Below are positions 22,416 through 34,639 of a DNA stretch of 64,000 nucleotides, one piece after another. How positions within the stretch are numbered: the first letter of the stretch is position 1; every line of letters begins with the position of its first letter. The stretch spans positions 744,001 through 808,000 of the forward strand of contig JAJEKV010000211.1 of the NCBI GenBank assembly GCA_021234155.1, read 5' to 3'. A model generated the notes under the pieces. The model searched no databases. It was not told the origin of the DNA and was given only the letters and a program-made list of their open reading frames with translations. Position numbers and translations under genes: made by a program. This stretch comes from Isoetes taiwanensis (lineage: Eukaryota > Streptophyta > Lycopodiopsida > Isoetales > Isoetaceae).

Positions 22416-24947
22416 TTTTTCTTTTTTTTTTTCAAAAACCATAGCAGGCATCCAAGGCCCACAATGGAAAAGTAGAGATGGCTAAACTAGGCCATCAGAG
22501 TCCTTTTATGGGAAGGATACCCAGTCAATAAGAAACCACTTTTTTAAAATATAGATATTGTTCAGAAAAAAGAGATTACTTAGTCTGATGTTCTGGTCTG
22601 CATACTATCTTCTCATAAAATATCAGGCACACCATCAAGAGTGATTATAGCGAAGGCCTCCTCTGTGTGGATGAACATCAGATCATCAAATTCATTGGGC
22701 CCATAACCTGTGGAGTCCAGCAAATACATAATCCAGGAATCCCCAGCATCCTCATGAATCTTTAACTTGGCTTGGAAATAAGGCTTTATCTCCGGATTGA
22801 ACCTCCAGATATCGTCGTCCTCCAACAGTCGGGTAAAAGTGATACAGCTGATAACCTCTGTTTTAAGCCAAAAGAGAGCGTCTATGGTCTCCATATCTGA
22901 TAGACGGACAGTGGCAGGGTCTACCTCACGAGCATGACCTCCCGCATGGTGCCTCCTCAGCAGAAGTTCTATTAAACAAAGAATCCACATCATTAAAAAG
23001 AATGGAGAAAAACTGAAAGAAACCATTAAAGGTTCCCAAGGAGTCCCATTGTCTATCATAATTCAGGCCCTTTTTTGCCTTATGAGCCATGGCAGCCTCA
23101 GCTAAAAGGACCTGAAATGAAGCTTTGAGCTTATTCAAGCTTGGGGCCGATCCTGTTATGGCCACATCATTCCTATGCTTCCATACAGCCCAGCAAGTAA
23201 GGGTTCGAATAGTCCCCTTAAAAGGGGGAGCTCTGATTTAGGTATTGAAGCAGAGAAGCCTCATCAGAAGGAATTTGTTGCACTAGAGGCTGAATCCACT
23301 GCCAAAAAGGGGAAAGCCAGACACAAATAAAAACATGTGAACTCGTTTCTCTTGATCTACATCCCAGCGGGCATAAATCTGAAATTTGATTGTCAAACTG
23401 AGCCCGAAAACTATTTGTCTTAAGACTTTGATTCAGGAGTAGCCACCTGAAGAACACAATTTTATTAGCACATTGTAGCTTCCATCCTTGTCTTATAATT
23501 GCAATGGCTGTGTCCTGGTGATAGTCCCACACTCTACTAACTTTTAGTTGAGTTCTATCCAAAAGCATACTGTATATCTCTGAGACTTTATATGCATGTC
23601 CACCACATGTCTAATTTTAAGCACAATTGCCCCAGGTCCCAATGGGTTCCTGGTAAGAACAGCATAAATATTTCTATTTATATCAGTATCTGACAGTTGT
23701 GAGGCTAAATCACACCACTCTTTCCAATTGTTATTGTTTTTCAGAGAACCAATGGAGTGAAGCCCTGCATAGCACCATTCTTTATATTTAAGGGGATGTT
23801 TACTAGGTTCCAGGCTGAGAAAAATCTTCTCAGGATTTTGGAGGTACCTGGAGCAGCTTTGAGCTGAAAAAAAGCTGAGTCAGGGAGTTGATGGGGAAGA
23901 GAAGGAGCCCCCACCAAGGATGTTGCCCCCAACCAATATCTCACTAATTTTAAAGCTGGTGAGAGGGCATTGGACATCAGGGATCTCCAAACTAATTTTG
24001 CAGCCAAAGCCTGTGCTTGGACAAATAGATCTTTGTAGCCCAGGCCCCCTTCCTTTTTGGGAAGTGTCAAATTATCCCAGGATACCATTCTAGCACCTTG
24101 CCAAATGTATTCTCATGGGCGACTCCGTTTTACGTATGAGGATTTGTCAGCAATGATGGCAGAAGAGAAGAAAATATGTGTACTTGCAATCACACTGTTG
24201 ACAATCCCAACCCTTCCTGCAAGAGAGAGGGATTTTGGATACATCTGGATCTTTTTCTTCATCCTGTTGACAATGGAATCCCACAACCCTGCCAGGTTCA
24301 TGTTAATTGCCAAAGGGAGGCCAAGCAGCTTGGTGGCAGTTCTATGGCCTGTGACTTTTATGCCATGAATCTCATCCTCATCTGATTGCAACACAATTGT
24401 ACTTTTGCTTTTGTTCAATTGGACTCCAGAGGCTCCCCCAAAGAGATTAAGCATCTGCAGGAAATTTGGAAGGCTAGAACCATCATTTTGAAGAAAAGCA
24501 AAGGTGTCGTCAGCATATTGCATTATTGAAAAATCTCCGAAATTCTGAGGCAATTGAAGACACTGAATTTCCTTGGCAGCGAAAAGAGACAATGTAGCCC
24601 TTGTGACCATTTCAGCAACTATCAGAAAAAGATAGGGGGCCAGGGGACATCCCTGTCTAATCCTTTTTTTACATTCAAAAAACTTAGTGGGAGTGCCATT
24701 CACCAAAACAGCAGAGCAACTAGCTACATTCAAGCTATGCACCCTGCTGATGACTTTGTCAGAGAATTCCAATTGTGCCATTGCTTTGTACAAGAATTTC
24801 CAATGAATGGTGTCATAGGCACGTCTGAAATCCAATTTGACCAGCATACAGTTTTGCTTGGAGAAAAGATTCCAATGCAACCCCTCATGAGCACCAACAA
24901 AATTGTCCAGAATGCTTCTACCAGGGAGAAAAGCAGACTGTACTTAC
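22416..24947 (-). mobile_element. 5'-truncated L1-type LINE
   Basis: The reverse transcriptase (24947-24113) includes AFLPGRSILDNF, the catalytic Asp in KLDFRRAYD, and QYADDTFAFLQ with the YADD box. A connection region follows (24088-23741; WDNLTLPKKEGGLGYKDL), then a zf-RVT-type domain (23568-23218; RWLLLNQSLKTNSF, CPLGCRSRETSSHVFICV). The poly(T) at 22416-22433 on the + strand is the poly(A) tail of a minus-strand LINE. The endonuclease and RT N-terminus are missing, typical of 5' truncation. Frames shift a few times, so it is inactive. It separates the gag-protease remnant from the third LTR element. Confidence 0.88.
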
Positions 24948-25594
24948 CTTTGGTGGCTTGGGCCACTTCGGGTAAGGTGGTCTCGCATTGGGATTTGAAG
25001 TCTCCCCCACTTTTCCTTTGAACTCCTCTTTTCATCTCCTCCCTCGACCTCCTCTTCAACTTCCTCCTCCTCCTCCTCCTCCCCGTTGGGAGATGTTCGG
25101 CAAGGCTCCCCTATGCGGACGGTCCCCCTCGCCTTGTCTTCTTGTCGATTCATTTTTCTCTCCCTTTGGCGCTCCCTTCTTTCTCCCTCCACCCTTTCCT
25201 CATCCCATTCTCTTACCTTCTCCTTCCCCTTCCTCTTCCTTGATGTCTCGTCCATCTATTACTGCTCTCGTCCATCTACTACCGCTGGTGATCTTCTTGC
25301 TGTTGCTACTCTTCTTATATTCTTGCTGCTTTTGAGGCCTCCCTCGGCTCCCTGAAAGCATATCCTGGATGACTGTCTCGTCCGTGTGCTGAGCCTCCTC
25401 GGACGAGCTGCTTGGGACTCGCTCGTCTGTGGTGTGATATGTCTCATCGGTGGAGTCCAACATGCTGGGTTCGTCTCCCTCACTCCTCCTCAGCCTCAAA
25501 TGCTCTAGAATCTTCTTGCCACGCCCGACAGCTAACTCCGCCATGCTGGGCCTGGCTCCTAACTTTCCTCGCAGTGCACTTGGTGTGTGCCATG
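24948..25594 (-). pseudogene. H3-tail cargo gene of a third LTR element, truncated
   Basis: The ATG at 25594 opens MAHTKCTARKVRSQAQHGG, close to the start of histone H3 (M-A-R-T-K-Q-T-A-R-K-S), keeping K4 and K9. Next come charged stretches in shifted frames, rich in Glu and Arg (25544-25200 and 25255-24944), like the linker of the H3-like genes in the two big chromoviruses. The histone fold itself is absent: the LINE begins where it would be expected. It lies about 540 bases after the primer binding site of the LTR at 26143-27603, the same place as in the other elements. Tail identity is based on 11 residues plus context. Confidence 0.6.
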
Positions 25595-26129
25595 TCTTAG
25601 GTTAGGGAAACTGATTAACTTAAGCTGGAGATCAAGAGAGAGAGGGTTTAGGGCGAAATTAAAGGAGAGAGGCTAAAATGGTGTTTAAAAAGGGAAATAT
25701 ACTCTATGCCACAGAATATTTCTTTGCCATAATTACTTCTATTAATTAGCCACCCTTATTAATGGTTATTCCTTGTTATTATTATTATATTGAATTTCCA
25801 ATTTTTTTTTTTTCTAATGGTTTGGGGTTTTAATTATGGTTTTGCGTTTTTCACCCGGGTCTCAAATTGGAATGATTCTTCGACCCATTTAGCGTGAAAT
25901 TTGATGCCCATGTATAATTTCCACTCCAATTTTACTAGAATGTTCATTTGACTTATTCTTTTCCCTGAATCTATAATTTATCCTAACGCTATGACCCTAC
26001 TACTTGGGGAAGAACCCCCCCCCCCCTTGAGGTCCAATGTTGGAATTCTCATCCCACACTCTACTAGGGCAGTTAATCTATTTAATCAGGGTTATGGCCA
26101 GTGCTAGCTTTTGGTCAACCAAGAACATT
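25595..26129 (-). other. 5' leader of the third LTR element
   Basis: This lies between the H3-tail ATG and the primer binding site. It holds no gene and carries a run of C bases (26017-26028). I found no 67-bp hairpin here and only a weak TATA-like run (25684-25692). Confidence 0.5.
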
Positions 26130-26141
26130 GCTCTGATATCG
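26130..26141 (-). other. primer binding site, initiator-Met tRNA type
   Basis: The reverse strand reads ATATCAGAGCAA next to the LTR end, one base off the usual TGGTATCAGAGC complementary to initiator tRNA-Met. Confidence 0.65.
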
Positions 26142-26142
26142 T

Positions 26143-27603
26143 TATGGCACTCCCCGAAACTATACGATACTCCGCGGTATACTCTACGGGAAATTCCCCA
26201 TCCAGCATCAACTGCCACATGGGCGTCCGTGCGCGCCTCGTTCACAGGATGGCGGGGATGCGGCACGCGGAGACCGAGGTGTCTTGGCGAATCCCCTTAT
26301 GGACTCCTATAACAGCGGAAGCATACTATAATGTCAGCACTGGCATCAATATACATAAACAACTACAAAGGGTAGCATATCCATCCATCCATATAACAAA
26401 GATAACAACATATCGTTAAACATATGAGTCCCTATCCAGACTCAGACTTGTAAAAGGGAGAGTAGAGTGATGGTTGGGCTTCACGATAGAGCAGACCAAG
26501 ACATAACAATGGCGGGGCTGGCTATAGACAATGGCTAGAGTTGACCAATCCATCCGCCCCTCCTGTGCATACTTTGCAGATGGGCTAGATCGGGCTCTAG
26601 CATGACATAACCTGCTGGAAACATAGTCTCATGGTATCACCCATTGGGACTACTCTGGGTTGCATCTCCTCGTTCCGATGAGGTAGGAAGGGTTGCATCT
26701 CCCCCTCCCAGAGAGTAGTGGCTCCATGGATGACTAGAGGATCGTGGCGACACACGTCCATACCCGACTAAACTCCCAAAACAAGAGCCAGGCCAACACC
26801 TGCAACTCTTGAGAGTCGGGGCGACACCATTGACCCAGGAAGTGTCGGACCCATACCTAGCCCACGAAGTGATCGACTATATAGGCCTAGCCCGCTATGG
26901 GATCCCCAGTTGCCGCGCTCAGCAGGGACCTCCCTCCATTTTGCCACTAACCCCGTTATGTGGTGCTAAGTCACTCCATAGCTCCCGTAGACGGGTGGGC
27001 TCCTATGCACAGGCCGCATATAATAGGAACTAAGGGGTCTAACAAATGAGAATAACGTCTAATCATAATCATGTGCATTTAACTTATGGTTAGAGTTCAT
27101 TGATTAGGGTTCAAGATCTAGACTGAGGGTTCTAGAATAGCTCTACTAGAGATACGAATTACTAACTTGTCTGGAATCCTAACCTCCAGATGATCTACAA
27201 AGGACTCTACTCCTGCTCCCGCTCCATGGATTTCAAGAGGTTTGAAGCAGATCCCGCTCATTTTGATGCGCACATGCTCTGGGGGCTGTTATACTATGCT
27301 ATGCCACAGCAGATGGTTCTCAAAAAGGAGTTTCAGTGAGAACAAGGTTGCCAGACTGTTGGAGCTAGAAAAATGGCCTAGGATTAGGGTTTGGCCATTT
27401 ATAGGTTAGGGTTGCCATGTCATGCCATGTGGCTCCAATTGGATACATCCGTGTGGCGGGTGCTCAATAAGATGGGGCCATGTGGAAAATGGTCCCATCC
27501 CTAAGGTTGGCTAAGTTGTGTAAAGAACTTAGCCATGTTCCTTTATCCACACTCTATGGTATACAAGGCTACTAAGGTACGCTTGTATGGTGATGTGTCC
27601 TAG
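26143..27603 (-). repeat. 5' LTR of the third, diverged element
   Basis: It lies beside a tRNA-Met-type binding site and shares blocks with the other LTRs, such as CCATCCGCCCCTCCTGTG near 26549. Its outer edge near 27600 is uncertain because the terminal TGTGAC motif has decayed. No second LTR is seen. Confidence 0.65.
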
Positions 27604-27645
27604 AAATATACATATTTATACTGTATATTTTAGAGGAACATCATA

Positions 27646-27822
<177 letters not shown>

Positions 27823-29073
27823 TCAACATGAATAAAAACGTTGGATTTGCATTTGCATATAAAAGTGTTATACATTTTAAAATACAAGGGCAAAGGATAG
27901 ATCCAACCGTCGAATACTCAGCTCTAGTGGAGTGTTGTGTCTTTCTAAAATTTTGAACAGATCCGACCATTGGAAGTGCTAGAAATGCACATTAACAATT
28001 GAAAACCGAGGTGTGCAGTACTGGACGACCATCTCAAATATGCCAATTGCTAGATCTGACTGTTGAACTGTCAATACCTCTGGACGTCAGTGTACCCATA
28101 AAGGTTGGATACATCCGATCCGAACTGCTAGAAACACACAATAGCCTTTGCAAACTAAGGGGATATAGCATTGGACGAGCAACCTCAACACCCTGGAATG
28201 CCAAACCGATTGCTCGATGGTGTTTAGACTACCAATAGTACTCTAGGAACTAGGTTTTAGGGAAAACAAACCATCCAACGACATGTTACGAGTACATGAC
28301 ACTATTTTAGATGAGGTGGCGCATCATGTGGTGAGGTGGCAAAGATGGACTAATGATGTCGCAAAATATGAAGAGGTGGAAACTTGAAGAACTTTCCCAT
28401 CCAATTTTGCAACATTTGCATGTCACATGATGACTAAGAATTTTATACTCATTTAGTAGAAAATGACTAAACCAATTATTGAGTGGGGGATTTGTTGGGT
28501 GTTTTTAACAAGTGGAGTCATCGAAATATAAATATGTGCCAAAAAGTGGTGCATATGTGGCATAATATGAATTAACATGCAGCAAGTGGAAAAATAAAAC
28601 AATGAAGCACCTTTTCATGACGAGTCCATATGGCACTAGTTTAGATGAGGTGGCATATCATGTGGTAAGGTTGCAAAGATGGAGTGATGATGTGGCAAAA
28701 CATGAAGTTTCTCACTTTTGGAGTTGGATCTTGATTGTTCTTCATGCTTTTTGGTCTTCTATTGGCTGCAACACATTGTTTAGCAATCAAATTTCCCTAT
28801 GGTTTGTGATTCTACCTTATGTTCTCATGGTTCATGGCATGGACATTTTTATTATGACTATTTGTGACCCTAATATCATGAAAATTCTATTCTGAGTCAG
28901 ATTTTGAACCATCATTCATTCAATTGAGTTTATGTCTGTTCCAAAATTCGCCACTTTTGCATATCCCTTTTTAAATGTAGTGGTGTGGTGTATGAGATGT
29001 TATGCAAGAGTACAGGTTTTACCTTAAATTTAACAGATGTTGTAGTTTTTTTGTTGATTATTGAGAGGAAAGT
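27823..29073. other. spacer with a dispersed 63-base repeat
   Basis: There is no supported gene. A segment beginning GATGAGGTGGC occurs at 28310-28373 and again, diverged, at 28643-28705. Confidence 0.55.
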
Positions 29074-30548
29074 TGTGACATTCTAGCATAATATGTGGTA
29101 TAAATATGTATATTATATTGCCACGTCCGTAGTACATGTTGAATACGACGACATGTACACGACGACCATAAAGGGTTGTACCATGGGGTATTACCATTAG
29201 AACCCATTATGTTGCACATGTTATGCAATATGTGAATATATCCTATATTGCCACGTGGCAATACCCCATATAAGCCATATGGCCCATTAGGACCCTAACC
29301 CTAAAACGTGGGCATAAAGAGGCAGGAACCTTAAAAGTGCCATCTTTTTCAAGTTCCAATCTCCAAGAGCCATTTTGACCAAGTGCCTATGCCATTCTAC
29401 CTTGCCAGACGCTGCGAAGCCAGCATTGCCCAACAGATCACGTGCATTCGATCATCTCAGGACTTCCTGACTGGCATTAGGCCGAGTTTGCATCTTTTCT
29501 TAGCCTTAGAGGACCTCTAGATCCTTAGATCTCAGCCTCTAACGAAGGAACCTAACCATGTAAGTTTAGATAGATAGATTAGATGTTATTCTATATTTCA
29601 GTTCTATGGATGATGATCTTCTATCTCTGTGCGCACTCTTGTGTATTGGGAAGGGGGTAGAGACCCGGAGCCTTCTTAGTTGATGATTCTAGATTAGCCC
29701 ATTAAATCCAAATTAATGCGGCTTGTGCATAGGAGCCCACCTGGCTGTGGGTGGCGCGGGTTAGACTGGTTGATAAGGAAGGCTTGTCCAGCTACATTTG
29801 ATCCCTCTGGTGCATAGCGACTGCCGGAGAATGTTGTGGGCTAGGCCTAATAGTTTGCCACTGAGTGTGGGCAAGGTATAGGCTCGACACCTCCTAAGTG
29901 ATACGTCGCCTCGGTGGGGTTCAAGTCGTAGATGAGTAGTGGTTCTCTAGCTCGCCTGTAGTTGGCATGGACGTTCTGGAGAGGAGTGATCCCCTCCTGC
30001 CTCATCAGGACTGGGGAGATGCAACCCAGGAGTAGTCCCTATGACTATGCACCCGACAGGTTACAGTCACATCCCCAATACTTTTCAGCCTATCTGCAAA
30101 GTATGCACAGAAGGGGTGGATGGAGTGGACTATCCAATGACCATGTTCTATGCCAGCCAAGTCCATTGTTATGAACTCTGTCTACTTTGACCTCTGGAGA
30201 CCCGAGTTGTCAATCGATCCCCTTGAGTCAGAGCCTTGGGTAGGATTCCCCTTATGTTCATGTTACTGATGTTGTTACAGATGCTATGTTATGGTGAGCC
30301 ACCCGTCGAGGTGGATATATATGTTATTTGATGCTACATGCTCATGTTTGATGTGCTTCTGCAGCTAGGTAGATCCCGATGGAGACGGGATGAATGACAC
30401 ATCCATTCGTCCCCGCCGAGTTCAGTTGCTCACCATCAAGGGCCCAATGATAAATGGACGGTCTCATGGCAGTGAGCCTTCACTATCAGGAGGGATGAAC
30501 TCCACTTCTATACGATCGGGGCATCATATATGAGCAGGGGATGTCACA
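29074..30548 (+). repeat. 5' LTR of a fourth LTR element
   Basis: It starts TGTGACAT, ends ATGTCACA and is followed by a tRNA-Met-type primer binding site; length 1475 bases. It is related to, but clearly diverged from, the LTRs of the chromovirus nested in its element. Confidence 0.85.
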
Positions 30549-30549
30549 G

Positions 30550-30561
30550 TGGTACCAGAGC
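30550..30561 (+). other. primer binding site, initiator-Met tRNA type
   Basis: TGGTACCAGAGC begins one base after the LTR end, as in the minus-strand element, and differs from the usual sequence at one base. Confidence 0.75.
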
Positions 30562-31346
30562 AATGATCTTGGAGGATCAAGACCGAGCTTCATTTTCCTA
30601 GTAGTACTAATAGTCTAGATCTTTAGTCTTGGAGTTGAAACCCCAAGCATGAACCTCGGGAAATGGGGAGGGAGAAAATTCTTTCCCATCAGTACTATAA
30701 AAGAGTTAAGCTAGTAATAGTTAGTGAAAAATAAACTTGAATTAAATTTATAGAACTTGAAAATTTTGGCCACTAGAAAGTGTACTCACATAGTGAGCCT
30801 AGGGCCCTATCTAAAGTTTAGCTCCATAGTCTAGTGCACTATGTGAGTAATCAAGCATAGTTCACCTAGAAAGATAGCAAACTAGTATAATCTGATGGAA
30901 TATCTACGCTTAAAATCAAAATCTAAGCTAGGAAAACCTGTCATATCCCTAAGAAAGTGTAGAAAACATAAGATAGAGTCAGGAATTAGTGACTACTCAC
31001 AGAGTGCAGCTGGAGCCCTACCTAAAGTTTAGCTCCATGCTCTGGCGCACTGTGTGAGTACACGACCTCCAAACTGTATCAAAATGAACCCAAAGCTAGA
31101 AAGTAAGGGTGAATTATAGCTCCACTCGTCGAGTAGAACAGGAAAATGCCACTATATGAGTAGTCAAAATTTTGAACCTTCATAACTTGAGCTAGACAGC
31201 TCCAAATCACTTGAAATTTGTTGCAAATAGGACCATTAGTCTAGAACCCATTTATAATCTCAAATTAGCTAGAAATGTTATACTCCATCTCAAAATGACC
31301 AAAATTTCTCAAACCCTAAATTTTGTCTTCCAAACTAAGGTTTGTT

Positions 31347-31355
31347 TATAAATAG
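31347..31355 (+). promoter_or_regulatory. TATA box of a decayed cargo gene
   Basis: TATAAATAG lies 109 bases before the ATG at 31456, the same spacing as the H3-like gene at 405. Confidence 0.5.
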
Positions 31356-31455
31356 AAACAATAGCCCATTGGGACTTCGCAAGTCCTTCTCTAAGCTCAA
31401 AGTTGATGTCTTACTCTTGGGTAGAAGTGCTCAAGAACATTCCTTTACTGTAGTC

Positions 31456-32070
31456 ATGTAGACCCTCAGCATAGCAAAACAAGCTGAAGTCTTGGTACAT
31501 CACCTCTTCTCATGCCAGAGGCGTAAACCTTGACCTAACTCTGTTGTCTTTCCAATAGAATTTGACTTAGCTACCACATTGACACTTCCTATTGCCAGGA
31601 TATCTAGAAAGGAGCTAGAGTCTAGAGCTGCCCAAGTTATTCCATGTGTAGAGTATTGGAACTCCCCAAAACCAACCTTTGCTAGGATCTCAGAGTATAA
31701 CCCAAAAGTCATGAAAGCTTTGTAAAACAAAGCTCAGTTCATGCTAGGCCACATATCCTAATGTCCATAGACTTGAAGGCTATAGGTATGTCTCTATTGA
31801 TACTGCCCGAGCCATTTTGCTTGCTTATAGAGCCCAAAATGTTGTCTGAGAGCCCTTCAAGTAGCCATTTGATCTGAACCCTTAGACTGCAAGATATACG
31901 AGCATTTGCTTTGGAGTACAAGGTTAGAGCCACAGATGAGCAAGAGGCACAGCATTTTGAAGACATTGAAGACCCATGCAACGTACTGACAAACGAGGGA
32001 AGGAGAGTGAAAAGGCAGACCCAAGAGAGCGAAGCACAATATCAAATACATCTACCAACAAAACGAGTAG
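31456..32070 (+). pseudogene. possible H3-like cargo remnant in the fourth element
   Basis: An ATG at the expected distance from a TATA box is followed at once by a stop; the next codons contain KQAEV, only faintly like an H3 tail. Further on, 31881-32010 reads LRLQDIRAFALEYKV, then EAQHFED, a Cys and GRRVKR, in the order LRxQ, ALQ, FED, C, KRV of the H3 fold. The match is partial and includes gaps, so this is a suggestion that rests mainly on position and promoter spacing. Confidence 0.35.
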
Positions 32071-32270
32071 TACAAAGCACCCTCTGCCTATCAGCAATCT
32101 TCATGGAATGGAAAACATATGTTAATCATCCACGTCAAGAATCTTTTGGACTATCAAGCACCGCCTGCCGCATCCAAAAGCTCACATCAGAAAGAAGATC
32201 TCGACCCCTTCACCGACAATGCACACGAGTTCAAATGGAAGAACGCAAGGCAGAAACATACAGATGGACG

Positions 32271-32275
32271 AGTAT
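32271..32275. other. target site duplication AGTAT, left copy
   Basis: AGTAT directly precedes the LTR start and is repeated directly after the far LTR at 59843-59847. Five bases is the usual length for Ty3 integration. Confidence 0.85.
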
Positions 32276-33808
32276 TGTGACGTCCCCTACTCATATACAG
32301 TGCACTACCATATACAAACAGGAGTTCATCCCCCATACCAGCTCCATGCTAATATAGGGCCCTCCACGTAACACTGCAACCATGGAATGTTCCAGTGGGA
32401 AGAATGAAGGGGTCATTTACCCTGTCTCCCTCAGGGCCTACCTAGCTGCGGAAGCGTAATATATACACGTCAGTAGCACATACATCAATAACATATCACC
32501 ACCACGAAGGGTGGCTCACCACATAATCTGCATAGACAAAGATCGATTACATCACATAAGGGAGTTCTACCCCGGATCAGACTTCGGGGTTGGACTAACA
32601 AGCTTGGGTCTCGGAGGTCAAGCGGGGCACGCACAATGCAATAACGGTGGAGTTGGGCGGCAAGGGAACATGGCTGTCCCGGGTAGTCCGCTCCATCCGC
32701 CCCCGTGTACACTTTGCGAGTAGGTTGATAAGTCTTGGGGACTGGATCAGAAGCCATGGGAGGCATAGCCAAAGGGGCTATTCACGGGTTGCATCTCCCG
32801 ATTCAGATGGGGCGGGGTAGGGATTACTCCCCACGGAAGCTAACATGCTGACTCAAAGGCGACTAGAGGGCCTTTGCCCTTACTCGATTGAACTCCATGG
32901 AAGGTGTACCGCGACCCCAAGAGTGTCGAACCCATGCAGCGGCCCGCACGATAGCGATTGGCAATTGCATTAGATCTAGTGCGCTGAAGTCCCCGATAGG
33001 CCTTACTACCAGAGGGACAGTTCATGAATCAGGACATGAGCTTCCTTGTAAGCCAGTCTGGTCCCGCCACCCACAACCAGGTTTGGTTCTTATGCACAGG
33101 CCGAATACTAGTAATGCACTAAAGGGACTAGCTAGGAGCATCAACTACTAAGTTGTAGGTCTCTACCCCCCTTCCCAATACAATGAGTCCACAGAGATCA
33201 TCCATCCATCACATCATTATAGAACTAAAGAATAATATCTAATCTACATCATAGAAGTTATGTTCTTTAGTTAGGGCTCGCTATCTAGGGTTCTATGTGG
33301 CTGTTAAGGGCAATTCAATAGGCTAAACATGCTAACTCTATGCCCGGAAGGCGGATTAGGCTATTGAATTGACGAAATACCTGGTCCTTGGCTTGCTCCT
33401 CTTGATCCGAATGCGTCCATATCACTGTCTTGCTTGGAGATGCGGTCGGAAAGGAAGTCTGACGAAAGCCGGGCGCCAGTAGGGTCTTGGGAGTCGGGAT
33501 TGACTCTTGAAACGCGCGAAACGGAGCTCAGAAGGACTGTGGACGAAAAAGGGAAAGTTAGGGTTTGGTAGCCTTACATAGGCTATCAGTTAGGGTTAGG
33601 GTTTCCATGACCCTTGGTATGCCTCTAATGGTTAAGGTCTAAAGTGCGCACATTAATAAGTGTGCGCACCCTTGCAAGTTGCCCCCTAGGGCGCTACTTG
33701 CTTGGCTACACATCGGCATTACCGTCGATTGAATGCGCGTGTACGCTGCGTGGCCGGTGTGCGATTCGGTATACGTCTTGAGACCGTATATCGTACTGGA
33801 ACGTCACA
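32276..33808 (-). repeat. 3' LTR of the nested chromovirus
   Basis: It is 1533 bases long with TGTGACGT and ACGTCACA ends. It matches 49208-49472 joined to 58590-59842 along its whole length, with differences concentrated at CAG/CTG sites. Confidence 0.9.
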
Positions 33809-33821
33809 TTCTCCCCACCTT
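33809..33821 (-). other. polypurine tract
   Basis: The reverse strand reads TAAGGTGGGGAGAA up to the LTR, as at 9739-9751. Confidence 0.8.
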
Positions 33822-34639
33822 AAAAATGATGCTGTCCGCAGCATCGTGGGTCTCCCCACCTTGGGATCTTCTTGTCTTGCAAACAACTTGATGCATACAA
33901 TTTATTATTGCTACACTTATACATTTATTGACATTATCTTAGGTAATACTTCAAAACATTACTATCTAACCAATAAGTTACAACAATATTTATATTTATT
34001 CAAGTTTATCAGTTTCATTATGTTTTCTTGGTACTCTTCATTCCTTGCAACACATTTCAATTACAATTGTGTTGCAAGTCTTTCTAGCTTCGACCTCCTT
34101 GCCCTCAGGAGCTCTATTGGCTGCTGTGTCGACTCACGTTAGTACCATTTTAATTATTTATAATTTTGGTTATAAAGGGGACCACCCATTTAATTAACTA
34201 AATGGATGCATGACTAATCTCCCGGCGTAGGGAAGAGGATGCTTCTTCCATCGCGGGCCGTGGAGAGGCCCTATAATGCCTACATGCGCTCGTGCCTACA
34301 CCTTTAGTTGCCTGGGGCGTGGAGGATAGAGTCCTTCCGTAATTGGGGCGTGAAGGATGGGGTCCTCCCCTGTAGGCATTGGCTAGAGGTGCTTCCCTAT
34401 CCATGCATTCTGAATGACCTCTTTTCTCTCTCGAGGGTCATCTACCGTGAGGCGGAAGTAGGCGTTTTAATCTACTTTTCTGACTAATTCAAGCGAACGG
34501 CGGTCATGCCTACAATGACATTACACCACGTCCTAGAGATCACCGTAGTGGTCCCATCATCAGTAACAACGCATGCAACCCATACCTAGCATAGGTTGCA
34601 TGCGTAGATTAATCTTATTCAAAACTTCAATTAATCTAC
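33822..34639 (-). other. 3' non-coding region after gag-pol copy 2
   Basis: It holds no gene. It is repeated at 39364-40187, after gag-pol copy 1, which marks the extent of the internal duplication. Confidence 0.75.

Larger units (their letters stand above)
30562..32275 (+). mobile_element. 5' internal part of the fourth LTR element
   Basis: It runs from the primer binding site to the insertion point of the big chromovirus and carries remnants of a cargo gene described separately. The element continues after 59847 on the far side of the insertion. No gag or pol motif is recognisable on either side. Confidence 0.65.

Noticed and set aside
24988-25355. Proline- and serine-rich plus-strand frames
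   Set aside because: They are the antisense of the charged H3-cargo linker of the third element.
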